From: Tenacibaculum soleae
Lineage (GTDB): Bacteria > Bacteroidota > Bacteroidia > Flavobacteriales > Flavobacteriaceae
Assembly: GCF_001693415.1 (NCBI RefSeq)
Contig: NZ_MAKX01000001.1
Coordinates: forward strand, 558,300-622,299
Direction: 5' to 3'
Length of the DNA stretch: 64,000 nt
Of the stretch, positions 1-7,460 are shown piece after piece (within the stretch, counting starts at the first letter, position 1; each line of letters opens with the position of its first letter). Below the pieces are notes generated by a model. The model searched no databases. It was not told the DNA's origin and worked only from the letters and a program-made list of their open reading frames with translations. Both the position numbers and the translations under genes were made by a program.

Positions 1-47
1 TATAACACTTACTATAAAATATGACAAAAATCATATTCGCAAAAAAA

Positions 48-1109
48 TTATTTAGACCTGTTATTGCTATTTTCTTTTTTACCGCTATTAATTAGTTCAG
101 TTGTTTCTTTATCTTCTTCTTTTGTAGTTGTTTTTGTAGTACTTTTAATTATAGATGGATTGATGTTGAAGACACAGCAAATAGGAAAGTGATCAGAACC
201 TGTATAACCTAAAAGACGTAGCTCTTTTATAATGATAGAAGTGCTATGAAAAACTAGGTCTAAAGGAGCTCTAAAAAACCAATATTTTGCATGATAAGAA
301 GCAAGAATACCTCTACCATTTCTACCATCAATTAAGCCACTGTTTTTACGAAACAAATTAGCAATTCTAGACCAAGATACAGTGTTAAAATCACCAACAA
401 CAAGAGTTGGTTTATTAATTTCTTTAACTCGTTTTGCAATACACATTAAATCACCATCGCGTTCTTTGGAAGTTTCTTCTTCTGTTGGACTAGGTGGTGG
501 CGGGTGCACGCAAAAAACTACAAAACTTTCCCCTTTTTTTGTTTTAAAGTGAGCTTCAATACTTGGAATATCATTTGCAACAAAATAATGTGTTCTTATT
601 TTTTGAAAGGGAATTTTTGCATAAAAATGCATTCCGTAAGTGTTTTCTAGCGTTATCTTTTCGGTGTAAGGATAATCGTTTTCGAGGCTGCGCATTTCAA
701 TTTCCCAATCTTTATTACTTTCGATAGTAACAAAAAAATCAGGTTTTTCACTTCGGATAAATTCTTTAAACTTTTTAAACTGAGTATTAAACTGATAAAT
801 ATTAGCAGAAATAATTTTAAACACCTGTAAATCAGTGATATTTTTGTTATCAGATTTGTGAAACTTTGTAAAACGAGCTAAAAGGTAAAAGTTATAAATA
901 ATTAAAGTTACCTGAAATATTAAAACAAACCAAAACCAACTAGTTTTATCAGTAAAAACAAAAAGACCAATACTTGCAATTATTTGAAGTATTAATAACT
1001 GTATTTTAATAAATTCAGGAACTCGAAAAGCCCAATGCTGATTTTTTATAAATGGCAGCAGGTTAAAAAATATAAGTACTAGTGATAAAACTAGAAAAAA
1101 TACATTCAT
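48..1109 (-). CDS. Endonuclease/exonuclease/phosphatase (EEP) family membrane-anchored protein
   Basis: EEP-fold hydrolase of the DNase I / sphingomyelinase / phosphatase superfamily, probably acting on a phosphodiester outside the cytoplasm. The N-terminus has two or three hydrophobic segments (about residues 1-80). A catalytic-type domain follows, with SANIYQFN, VTIES (metal-binding Glu), VVGDFN (catalytic Asp and Asn) and a terminal GSDHFPI His motif. The C-terminal ~30 residues are a low-complexity Thr/Lys/Glu tail. I start at the ATG ending at 1109; the longer frame would need a TTG at 1127. Substrate unknown. The family call is sound, the specific role is not determined. Confidence 0.85.
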   Translation of the reverse strand: MNVFFLVLSLVLIFFNLLPFIKNQHWAFRVPEFIKIQLLILQIIASIGLFVFTDKTSWFWFVLIFQVTLIIYNFYLLARFTKFHKSDNKNITDLQVFKIISANIYQFNTQFKKFKEFIRSEKPDFFVTIESNKDWEIEMRSLENDYPYTEKITLENTYGMHFYAKIPFQKIRTHYFVANDIPSIEAHFKTKKGESFVVFCVHPPPPSPTEEETSKERDGDLMCIAKRVKEINKPTLVVGDFNTVSWSRIANLFRKNSGLIDGRNGRGILASYHAKYWFFRAPLDLVFHSTSIIIKELRLLGYTGSDHFPICCVFNINPSIIKSTTKTTTKEEDKETTELINSGKKENSNNRSK

Positions 1110-1160
1110 TTCTAATAATTTATACAAAGTTACTATAAAGACAAGCTAATTTAATTATAA

Positions 1161-1709
1161 TTAGGATTGTTCTTTAAGTTTAGTTTCTAACCCATCAATA
1201 CTTTTTTGATTTTTAGCATTCCAGTATTGTTTTATTCCGTTTTCGCCAATTTCACTTGCCCAGTCTAATAATTCGTTACGTTCTTCTTTGTATTCGTAAA
1301 ATGGGATAGACATTCCACAAGAGTTTTGTGTTGTTTCAACGGTTACATCAAATATTTGACGTGTACCAGATAGTTTAGGAAATTGTGAAATTAACTCATC
1401 CCATTCAGAATCTTCGGGTAAAACTTCTTTAGCATGTCCGTATAAGCGTAAAATATTAGGAGCGCCATCAAAAGCACAAAACATAATGGTAATTCTGTTA
1501 TCATCTAATAAATGAGCTGAGGTTTCATTACCGCTACCCGTAACACTTAACCAAGCTACGCGATTTTCGTTTAAAACACGAAAAGAATCCATTCCTTTAG
1601 GAGATAAATTAATACGTCCGTTTTTAGGAGCAGTTGCTACAAAAAATACTTTTTGCGCTGCTATAAATTGCTGAACTCTAGTGGTAATTTTAGTGTTGAA
1701 TTTTGCCAT
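1161..1709 (-). CDS. Pyridoxamine 5'-phosphate oxidase-like flavin-binding protein
   Basis: A split-barrel FMN-binding protein of the PNPOx-like superfamily, 182 aa. The N-terminal part (QKVFFVATAPKNGRINLSPKG) is typical of the 'pyridoxamine 5-phosphate oxidase family' proteins that are not true PdxH; these bind FMN or F420 and often have no assigned substrate. I start at ATG 1709 rather than the upstream TTG at 1727, because the longer start would run into glpK. The gene begins 5 bp after the glpK stop on the same strand, so the two are probably co-transcribed. No functional link to glycerol metabolism is evident. Confidence 0.85.
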   Translation of the reverse strand: MAKFNTKITTRVQQFIAAQKVFFVATAPKNGRINLSPKGMDSFRVLNENRVAWLSVTGSGNETSAHLLDDNRITIMFCAFDGAPNILRLYGHAKEVLPEDSEWDELISQFPKLSGTRQIFDVTVETTQNSCGMSIPFYEYKEERNELLDWASEIGENGIKQYWNAKNQKSIDGLETKLKEQS

Positions 1710-1714
1710 AATTT

Positions 1715-3196
1715 TTAATTTATCCAATCTTTAGTACGTTCTACAGCTTTTTGCCATTTAGTGTATAATTTTTCTCTTTTTTCTGAAGAAAAAGTAGGAG
1801 TAAAGGTGTTGTTAATTTTTCGTCTATTTAAAATATCGTTTTGTTTCCATAAGCCAACACAAATACCTGCTAAATATGCAGCACCCATAATTGTGGTTTC
1901 AATAATTTCTGGTCGTTCAACTTTTGTGTTTAAAATATCTGCTTGAAATTGCATTAAGTAATCATTAGCGCAAGCACCACCATCAACTTTTAAAGAGGTT
2001 AAAGTAATAGCACTATCTTTTTGCATAACCTTTAAAATATCTTTAGTTTGATAAGCAAGTGAATCTAAAGTAGCTTTTACGAGGTGATTTTTTCCAGTAT
2101 CACGGGTTAGTCCAAAAACGGCACCGCGTGCATACATATCCCAATATGGCGCACCTAAACCAGCAAAAGCAGGAACTACATATACGGGGTTTTCATCTGT
2201 TATAGTTTTTGCTAAAGCTTCACTTTCATCAGCGTTGTTAATAATTTCTAATCCGTCACGTAACCATTGAATTGCTGATCCTGCAACAAATACGCTTCCT
2301 TCTAAAGCATAATATATTTTATTATCAATTCCCCAAGCAATAGTAGTTAATAATCCGTTTTTAGAATATTCAAGATTTTCACCAGTATTCATTAACATAA
2401 AACAACCTGTGCCATAAGTATTTTTAGCTTCTCCTTTGTTAAAACATGCTTGTCCAAAAAGTGCAGCTTGCTGGTCGCCAGCCATTCCTGCAACCGGAAT
2501 TTGATACCCATCTAAGTCATAATCTCCAAAATGATGTGAAGAAGGTTTTACTTCAGGTAGCATAGCAATCGGAATATTGAGTTCTTCTAACAATTTTTTA
2601 TCCCAACACAGTTTTTTAATATCATATAACATTGTACGAGAAGCATTACTATAATCTGTAGCATGAACTTTACCGTTGGTTAAATTCCAAAGCAACCAAG
2701 TATCAATAGTACCGAATAATAAATTTCCTTTATCAGCTTCTAATTTTGCACCTTCAACGTTGTTTAAAATCCAATTTATTTTGGTGGCAGAAAAATAACT
2801 ATCTATTACTAAGCCTGTAGTTTTTTTTACATGATTTTGTAAACCTTTTTCTTTTAATTGTTCACAAACATCCGCCGTTCGTTTGTCTTGCCAAACAATA
2901 GCATTGTAAATAGGTTTACCTGTTTTTTTATTCCAAACAACAGTGGTTTCACGTTGGTTGGTAATACCAATTCCTACAATTTCTGATGGATGAATATTTG
3001 CTTGTTGAATTACTTTTTTTAAGGTTGTAAGTTGTGATTGTAAAATTTCTTCAGGATTATGTTCTACCCAACTATGTTGTGGAAAAATTTGCTCAAACTC
3101 TTGTTGATTTATAGCAATAATTTCTCCAGATTCGTTAATAACCACTGAACGAGAACTTGTAGTACCTTGATCTAACGCAACAATATATTTTGCCAT
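1715..3196 (-). CDS. glpK: Glycerol kinase
   Basis: ATP-dependent phosphorylation of glycerol to sn-glycerol 3-phosphate, in the cytoplasm. The protein is full length (493 aa) for a FGGY-family kinase. The N-terminal phosphate loop DQGTTSSRS, the [12 protein letters not shown] segment, the substrate region ([12 protein letters not shown]), [13 protein letters not shown] and the C-terminal FGGY nucleotide-binding part ([20 protein letters not shown]) are all present. No glpF or glpD lies beside it in this window. The gene is followed closely by a flavin-binding protein gene. Upstream is the tandem short-transcript array, whose last terminator at 3254-3290 separates it from glpK. Confidence 0.97.
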   Translation of the reverse strand: MAKYIVALDQGTTSSRSVVINESGEIIAINQQEFEQIFPQHSWVEHNPEEILQSQLTTLKKVIQQANIHPSEIVGIGITNQRETTVVWNKKTGKPIYNAIVWQDKRTADVCEQLKEKGLQNHVKKTTGLVIDSYFSATKINWILNNVEGAKLEADKGNLLFGTIDTWLLWNLTNGKVHATDYSNASRTMLYDIKKLCWDKKLLEELNIPIAMLPEVKPSSHHFGDYDLDGYQIPVAGMAGDQQAALFGQACFNKGEAKNTYGTGCFMLMNTGENLEYSKNGLLTTIAWGIDNKIYYALEGSVFVAGSAIQWLRDGLEIINNADESEALAKTITDENPVYVVPAFAGLGAPYWDMYARGAVFGLTRDTGKNHLVKATLDSLAYQTKDILKVMQKDSAITLTSLKVDGGACANDYLMQFQADILNTKVERPEIIETTIMGAAYLAGICVGLWKQNDILNRRKINNTFTPTFSSEKREKLYTKWQKAVERTKDWIN

Positions 3197-3253
3197 TTAA
3201 AATTGTAATAAATAATTAAAAAAGCAATTTACAAATTTAAATTTTGTGTAATA

Positions 3254-3290
3254 AAAAACCTCCTTGATAATTTTAATCAAGAAGGTTTTT
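3254..3290 (-). terminator. Intrinsic terminator of short unit A
   Basis: Inverted repeat with arms around AACCTCCTTGAT and ATCAAGAAGGTT; on the minus strand it is followed by a T run. It ends the 33-aa unit and insulates glpK. The right arm on the minus strand reads AAGGAGGT, identical to a canonical Shine-Dalgarno sequence. The stretch just before the hairpin (TTAAGGGG) is also found before the unit B hairpin, so the two ends are duplicates. Confidence 0.75.
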
Positions 3291-3310
3291 ACCCCTTAAG
3301 TTTACTAACA

Positions 3311-3412
3311 CTAGTGTTTTAAAGCGTAACCAGCACCTTTACCTAACTCAGATAAAGTTGATAAGAACTCGTTAAAAACACGTGTAGTTTTCTTTAATAA
3401 AAAAATCCCCAT
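3311..3412 (-). CDS. 33-aa micro-ORF of short unit A
   Basis: An open frame of 34 codons beginning ATGGGGATT and ending TAG. The peptide starts MGIFLLKKTTRVFNEFL and ends GKGAGYALKH: cationic, amphipathic, without a clear signal peptide. Codon choice (Leu TTA, Gly GGT, Arg CGT) is like that of normal genes here. It sits in unit A: a TAnnTTTG box at 3464-3471, a leader of about 45 nt and a terminator at 3254-3290. I do not recognise the peptide. It could be a secreted signal, a small regulator or a toxin-like peptide, or the RNA itself may be the product. Confidence 0.5.
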   Translation of the reverse strand: MGIFLLKKTTRVFNEFLSTLSELGKGAGYALKH

Positions 3413-3463
3413 TTTTTTAAAAATTTAATTAATACCCCCTAAATTTTGTTCAAAAGAACATTA

Positions 3464-3527
3464 CAAATATATAACAGTATTTTAAATTTATAAAAGGGAT
3501 TGCCGCAAAAAAAACTGTGTTTTTACT
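3464..3527 (-). promoter_or_regulatory. Promoter and activator box of unit A
   Basis: Minus-strand promoter. The -7 box TATATTTG lies at 3464-3471. A 29-bp upstream box at 3499-3527 contains GCGGCAAT preceded by an 8-T run and by a second weaker half-site (AGTAA). The GCGG starts 35 bp upstream of the -7 box, exactly as in units B and C. There is no good TTG -33 element, which fits an activator-dependent promoter. Confidence 0.6.
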
Positions 3528-3569
3528 CAGTATTTAATTGAATATTAGTTTTTTAACTTTTTTTTAAAT

Positions 3570-3653
3570 AAAAAAACCTCCTAGAAATTTCTAGAAGGTT
3601 ATTCCCCTTAAATATCATTTTTTCGTTTTTATCCCCATATAGTCGAAAATTTG
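3570..3653 (-). ncRNA. Short transcript unit B (candidate sRNA or 7-aa micro-ORF)
   Basis: Predicted RNA of roughly 80 nt from about 7 nt below the -7 box (3660-3667) to the hairpin at 3575-3600 and its T run. The only frame is ATG at 3638 to TGA at 3615, encoding MGIKTKK. The RNA carries two single-stranded GGGG tracts (ATATGGGGA at the start codon and TTAAGGGGA before the terminator). So short a frame makes a regulatory RNA the likelier product. Promoter, hairpin and ATGGGGA context match units A and C. Confidence 0.5.
3575..3600 (-). terminator. Intrinsic terminator of unit B
   Basis: Hairpin with arms AACCTCCTAGAAA and TTTCTAGAAGGTT and almost no loop, followed on the minus strand by a run of T. 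Its sequence is related to the unit A terminator, including the AGGAGGT right arm. Confidence 0.75.
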
Positions 3654-3659
3654 ATGTTA

Positions 3660-3723
3660 CAAATATATAGTGGTTTTTTTGTTTTAAAAATGTAATTACC
3701 GCAAAAAAAAATGTGTGTTTCCG
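3660..3723 (-). promoter_or_regulatory. Promoter and activator box of unit B
   Basis: -7 box TATATTTG at 3660-3667 and upstream 29-bp box at 3695-3723, reading on the minus strand CGGAAACACACA, a 9-T run, then GCGGTAAT. The half-sites are 22 bp apart and the GCGG starts 35 bp from the -7 box. Beyond the box the sequence TTACATTTTTAAA is shared with unit C. Confidence 0.65.
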
Positions 3724-3739
3724 TGGTGGTGTTTTTGTA

Positions 3740-3820
3740 AAAAAAAATAAACCTTTCAGTAGTGCCCGAAAGGTTTATTTTGATTTTTCTTTTCTCAATT
3801 TCCCCATATAGTATTAAACT
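3740..3820 (-). ncRNA. Short transcript unit C (candidate sRNA or 10-aa micro-ORF)
   Basis: Predicted RNA of about 80 nt from near 3820 to the hairpin at 3746-3779. A frame from ATG at 3807 to TAA at 3775 would encode MGKLRKEKSK; its stop lies in the terminator stem, so ribosome transit would affect the hairpin. The start context ACTATATGGGGA is nearly identical to unit B. This unit lies immediately after the response regulator gene. Confidence 0.5.
3746..3779 (-). terminator. Intrinsic terminator of unit C
   Basis: Perfect 12-bp stem (AATAAACCTTTC with GAAAGGTTTATT), loop of 10 nt, followed on the minus strand by a run of T. Confidence 0.8.
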
Positions 3821-3826
3821 ATACAG

Positions 3827-3890
3827 CAAATCTATAATAAACACTGTGTTTAAAAAATGTAATTACCGCAAAAAAAAGTGTAGTTTACCG
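3827..3890 (-). promoter_or_regulatory. Promoter and activator box of unit C
   Basis: -7 box TAGATTTG at 3827-3834 and upstream 29-bp box at 3862-3890 with the clearest half-sites: CGGTAAACTACAC, an 8-T run, then GCGGTAAT. The CGGTAA copies are 22 bp apart (two helical turns) and the second GCGG starts 35 bp from the -7 box. The box begins a few bases after the response regulator stop codon. Confidence 0.65.
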
Positions 3891-3895
3891 TATGG

Positions 3896-4573
3896 TTAAT
3901 CAATAATACCTAATTCTTTGGCTTTTAATATTAGATCTGTATTGTTATGCGCTTGTAAATCGGTGCGAAGTTTGGCTAGTTTACTCTCTATAGACCGTAT
4001 TTTAATTAAAGAACCATCTGTTTTTTTAATAATACCTTCTAAATTGGCAATTTTAGCATGGTTTGGTAGCTCTTTTAAAATTTGAATGGCAATCTCATCC
4101 ATTTGAATTTCAACTAATGCTCTTTTTAAAAGTTTTTGATGTATTTCATGGGTGTAATACACTTCATTTTTTAACATTTTTTGAATTGCAAAAGTTAATT
4201 CATCTGTACTACAATTTCCTTTTAAAATATAAGCAGAAGGGTTTAAGTTATGAATAACATTAAAAACACGATTTGTTTCTGAATGACCAGTAATTACACC
4301 AGTTTTTATATCAATTTCTTTTTGTTGAATAGCTTTTATTAAAGCTTCACCGCCATCTAAAATAACATTTCCGTTATTGTTGTCAAAACTTAAATCGGTA
4401 AAAACAATATGAAACGGATTGCTATGAAGTGCTGTTTTTATTTTAGAAAAAGCTTCATCACAAGAATTTGCAGTTACTATTTCTAAATTATCAATATCTT
4501 TTAAATACGAAAGAATTCCTTCGATAATTAATTGATGATCGTCAACTAAAAGTATTTTTGTTTGTCTAGACAT
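3896..4573 (-). CDS. Response regulator with divergent NarL/LuxR-type DNA-binding domain
   Basis: Two-component response regulator, 225 aa. The receiver domain (about 1-125) has the acidic pair in LLVDDHQ (D11-D12), the phospho-acceptor Asp60 in VFTDLSF and a conserved Lys in YILKGN. The C-terminal ~80 residues end like a NarL-type recognition and dimer helix (IESKLAKLRTDLQAHNNTDL, then a KELGIID end). The helix-turn-helix core is stretched and divergent (LEGIIKKTDGSLIKIRS), so a family scan may miss it. It overlaps the kinase gene by 8 bp, so the two are translationally coupled. The three matching promoter boxes just downstream are its most obvious candidate targets (inference). Confidence 0.88.
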   Translation of the reverse strand: MSRQTKILLVDDHQLIIEGILSYLKDIDNLEIVTANSCDEAFSKIKTALHSNPFHIVFTDLSFDNNNGNVILDGGEALIKAIQQKEIDIKTGVITGHSETNRVFNVIHNLNPSAYILKGNCSTDELTFAIQKMLKNEVYYTHEIHQKLLKRALVEIQMDEIAIQILKELPNHAKIANLEGIIKKTDGSLIKIRSIESKLAKLRTDLQAHNNTDLILKAKELGIID

Positions 4574-6407
4574 TTATGGGGATTTGTATGCTAGTTTTGA
4601 TTCCGTTACCTATTTCGCTTTCAATATTTAGAGAGCCGTTTAACTCTTCAACACGTTCTTGTAGGTTTTGTAAACCAATTCCTTTTTTACTAATAGCGGT
4701 ATCAAAACCAATACCATTATCAGCAATGGTCAAATGTACATATTTTTTATGTACTGTAAAATCAATACTTATTTTACTTGCTTGTGCATATTTTTTACTG
4801 TTTTGTATACTTTCACGAGTGCTTAAATATAATAAGCGTTTAATAGCATCATTTATAGTATGCCATTCGTTTTCTTGTAAACCTGCAACAGTTATCCTAA
4901 AATCTAGTTCAAAATAATCGCTTACTAAATTAATTATCTGATCTTTAAACGAAACTTTACCAAAACTAATGCTACTTAATTGATGTGATAAATTACGTAC
5001 GTTTTCTTTAACGGTATCTAATTTTTTAGCTTCTTCTAATAAATTTGATTTTTCTAATTTTTGATGCAATAAACGCAAATCTCCAGCCACCTCATCGTGT
5101 AATGATTTTGCAATTTGCTGTCGTTCATGTTCTCTTGCTTTAACTCTTTCTAGTTGCGCAAAGTATAATAGTTTTCTTTTTCTAAAGAAATAAAATAAGA
5201 TACTTACCCCAAATAATAATAAACCACTTGCAGCTACTAACCAACCAATAGTAGTTTGTTGTTTTTGATAAGTTATTTCTGCTTGTTTTTTTATATTATC
5301 AGTTTTTAAAACGGTGTTTTCTTTTTCTTTTTTATCAGTTTCGTATCTAATTTTAGCAAATTGATTTTTTAATTGTCGCTCTTTTTGAAATAAACTATCG
5401 TTTAAATAGATGTATTCTTGTAAATATTTTTTTGATTGTTCTCCAGATGTTAAATCTGAAAGGTTTTGTAGCGCTTCTAACCAACTGTTGTTGTTGTGAG
5501 TTTGTTTAGCGTATCTCAATGCTTCATTTGAGTGAAACATAGCTTTTTCATTTTGATTAAGTGCTCTATAATAATTTGATATATTAATATGTGTTACAGA
5601 TAGATCTATATATTTTTTTAACTTATTTCTGATTTTTAATACTTCGTTATATTTATCTAATGTTTTTTCTTTCTTATTAATAGAGTTTTTACTAAAGGTT
5701 AAGTTCTCTAATAGTAAAGCATAGTGTTCTGGATATTTCTCTTTAATTTTATTAAATTCTAGCCCTTTTTTAAAATAAGAAATAGCTTTATGATGATGTT
5801 TTTTCTTTTGATATAGTAGCCCTAAATTATTTATTGTAAATAAATAATTACGCTTATCTTTAACTTTATTATTATTATTTAAGGATTTAGTATAGTATTG
5901 AATAGCATTTTTTTCTTGATTAAGTTCTTCTGAAATAACACCTAAATTATTGTAAATTCTTCCTAAATAGACGGAAGGTTCTATAAATTCTAAATACTGT
6001 AAAGCTTCAATAGAGCTTATTTCACTTCCTAAAAAATCTTTAGCTTCTTTTTGAAGTATGGAAAGACTTAATAAACGTCTTCCTGTTGCTAATGAATCAT
6101 TTATTTTTATAGAAATATTTTTAGAAAGCTGATAATAGTAAAAAGCACTATCGTTAGTATAAGTAAGTTTGTTTTGCAGAGCTTTGAAATGATAATATTT
6201 TGCGAGTAAAGTAGAATCTTTCGTTTTTTTATATAAAGAGTCAACTTGCGTAATTGTATTTAATAAATAAGGTAGGTTTTTTTTAAAATATGCTTGCCTA
6301 CCTATTTCTATAAGTTTTTCTTTTGTTTCAATAGAATTAATACTCCTTTTTTCTTGTGAAACAAGTAAAAAAGAGTAAAAAACAAAAAAATAAATAAGCT
6401 TGTTCAT
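4566..6407 (-). CDS. TPR-containing sensor histidine kinase
   Basis: Membrane sensor kinase, 613 aa. N-terminal signal peptide (1-17), an extracytoplasmic region of tetratricopeptide-type helices (about 35-335, e.g. YNNLGVISEELNQEKNAIQYY and INNLGLLYQKKKHHHKAISY), a coiled stretch, one transmembrane helix (387-408), then a HisKA_3-type dimerisation domain with phospho-acceptor His437 in SLHDEVAGDL. The HATPase domain has STRESIQNSKKYAQ, DNGIGFD and GIGLQNLQERV. This kinase class pairs with NarL-type regulators, as seen here. The TPR sensor suggests a peptide or protein ligand. Only 14 bp separate its start from an upstream terminator, so it is probably expressed by read-through from the small peptide gene. 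Confidence 0.93.
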   Translation of the reverse strand: MNKLIYFFVFYSFLLVSQEKRSINSIETKEKLIEIGRQAYFKKNLPYLLNTITQVDSLYKKTKDSTLLAKYYHFKALQNKLTYTNDSAFYYYQLSKNISIKINDSLATGRRLLSLSILQKEAKDFLGSEISSIEALQYLEFIEPSVYLGRIYNNLGVISEELNQEKNAIQYYTKSLNNNNKVKDKRNYLFTINNLGLLYQKKKHHHKAISYFKKGLEFNKIKEKYPEHYALLLENLTFSKNSINKKEKTLDKYNEVLKIRNKLKKYIDLSVTHINISNYYRALNQNEKAMFHSNEALRYAKQTHNNNSWLEALQNLSDLTSGEQSKKYLQEYIYLNDSLFQKERQLKNQFAKIRYETDKKEKENTVLKTDNIKKQAEITYQKQQTTIGWLVAASGLLLFGVSILFYFFRKRKLLYFAQLERVKAREHERQQIAKSLHDEVAGDLRLLHQKLEKSNLLEEAKKLDTVKENVRNLSHQLSSISFGKVSFKDQIINLVSDYFELDFRITVAGLQENEWHTINDAIKRLLYLSTRESIQNSKKYAQASKISIDFTVHKKYVHLTIADNGIGFDTAISKKGIGLQNLQERVEELNGSLNIESEIGNGIKTSIQIPINV

Positions 6408-6420
6408 TTTTAATTATAAA

Positions 6421-6455
6421 ATAAAACCATTACTATTCAAAAGTAATGGTTTTAT
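6421..6455 (-). terminator. Terminator between the peptide gene and the kinase gene
   Basis: Perfect 14-bp stem (ATAAAACCATTACT with AGTAATGGTTTTAT), with a T-rich minus-strand 3' side. It lies 21 bp after the small peptide stop and 14 bp before the kinase start. This arrangement would give abundant peptide mRNA and low read-through into the kinase and regulator genes. Confidence 0.75.
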
Positions 6456-6476
6456 TTTAATTTCTTCTTGAAGAAT

Positions 6477-6623
6477 TTATACTTTATCACCTCCGTCACC
6501 ACCACTAGTACCACCGCCAGTATTACCTGTACCACCAGTGTTGTTACCACCACCAGTTTTTGGATTATCTGCAACAACAGAGTTTGATGTCATTTCCACT
6601 TCTTGTAAATTTTTGTTTTTCAT
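6477..6623 (-). CDS. 48-aa glycine/threonine-rich small peptide next to the sensor kinase
   Basis: A 49-codon frame from ATG (6621-6623) to TAA. The N-terminal half is a charged leader (MKNKNLQEVEMTSNSVVADN). The C-terminal half is almost only Gly, Thr, Asn and Ser with an acidic end (repeated TGGG/NTGG units, ending GGDKV). It lacks a hydrophobic signal sequence and Cys. Its strong codon bias and its own terminator support a real gene. Leader plus Gly-rich core resembles exported peptide precursors of Bacteroidota in general layout, but I do not recognise the family. Position directly upstream of the TPR kinase makes it a candidate ligand (inference). Confidence 0.6.
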   Translation of the reverse strand: MKNKNLQEVEMTSNSVVADNPKTGGGNNTGGTGNTGGGTSGGDGGDKV

Positions 6624-6740
6624 AATAATAATAATTTTAGTTAAAAATTTTAGTGGGGGACTAATTAAGGCAACTAAATTAGCTTGTTTTAAATAAAAAA
6701 CAAAAAAATTAGCTATTTTTTATGATACTGCTTCTTTCTT

Positions 6741-6826
6741 CGTCATTGCGAGGCACGAAGCAACCTTTAACATGTGAGTTTTTAATCGAGAGATTACTTC
6801 GTTCATTCTTCTCTCGTAATGACACG
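6741..6826. repeat. Palindromic REP-like intergenic element
   Basis: Imperfect inverted repeat with ends CGTCATTGCGAGGCACGAAG and its complement (GATTACTTCGTTC, then CTCGTAATGACACG). Elements with GTCATTGCGAG and CGAAGCAAT ends are known as dispersed palindromic repeats in many Bacteroidota genomes. It abuts the trmH-family stop codon at 6827 and could serve as an mRNA 3' end. Only one copy is in this window. Confidence 0.7.
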
Positions 6827-7357
6827 TTATGAAGTCATCTTATTAAATAAATCCCAAAGAACAACACCACAACTTACCGATATGTTTAAAGAGTGTTTAG
6901 TGCCTAATTGTGGAATTTCAATACATGCATCAGAAGTTGAAACAACCTCTTGTTGTACTCCTTTTACCTCATTACCCATTACAATTGCATATTTCTGATT
7001 TTTTTTAGGAATAAAATCATTTAGCATAGTACTGTTTTCAGCTTGCTCTATTGAAGCTACAAAAACACCATCGTTTTTTAATTTAGTAACCAACGTTAAA
7101 GTATCTTCTACATATTCCCATGCAACAGATTCTGTGGCACCTAAAGCTGTTTTATGAATTTCTTTGTTGGGTGGAGTAGCTGTAATTCCGCACAAGTATA
7201 TTTTTTCAATTAAAAAAGCATCCGAAGTTCTAAAAACCGATCCTACATTATTTAAACTTCTAATGTTGTCTAACACCACAATGATCGGTGTTTTTTCAGT
7301 TTGTTTAAATTCATCAACCGATAATCGTCCTAATTCGTTGTTTTTTAATTTTCTCAT
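6827..7357 (-). CDS. SpoU/TrmH-family RNA 2'-O-methyltransferase
   Basis: SAM-dependent methylation of a tRNA or rRNA ribose by a SPOUT trefoil-knot enzyme, 176 aa. The three SPOUT motifs are visible: IRSLNNVGSVFRTSDAF (motif 1, with the catalytic Arg), IVMGNEVKGV (motif 2) and IEIPQLGTKHSLNISVSCGV (motif 3). The short length without an N-terminal extension fits the TrmH-like type, not the RlmB type. It is transcribed away from mutS. Exact target not assignable from sequence. Confidence 0.9.
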   Translation of the reverse strand: MRKLKNNELGRLSVDEFKQTEKTPIIVVLDNIRSLNNVGSVFRTSDAFLIEKIYLCGITATPPNKEIHKTALGATESVAWEYVEDTLTLVTKLKNDGVFVASIEQAENSTMLNDFIPKKNQKYAIVMGNEVKGVQQEVVSTSDACIEIPQLGTKHSLNISVSCGVVLWDLFNKMTS

Positions 7358-7460
7358 GCGTTTGTTTTTAAGCTGAAAATATAAAGTTGTGAATAACTTG
7401 AAACAAAAGAAACTCTAAACTTTTATATCTTCGCAAAACTAATCCAAAAAATCCATAAAC

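Noticed and set aside
3629..3844. 71-codon open frame on the minus strand
   Set aside because: It runs through the promoter of unit B and the terminator of unit C; its composition (poly-Phe, poly-Lys) follows the T and A runs of the hairpins. The short units explain the sequence better.
3254..3890. CRISPR-like or simple tandem repeat
   Set aside because: The repeated boxes are 196 and 167 bp apart, similar but not identical, and each is joined to a promoter and terminator, so it is a gene array and not a CRISPR.
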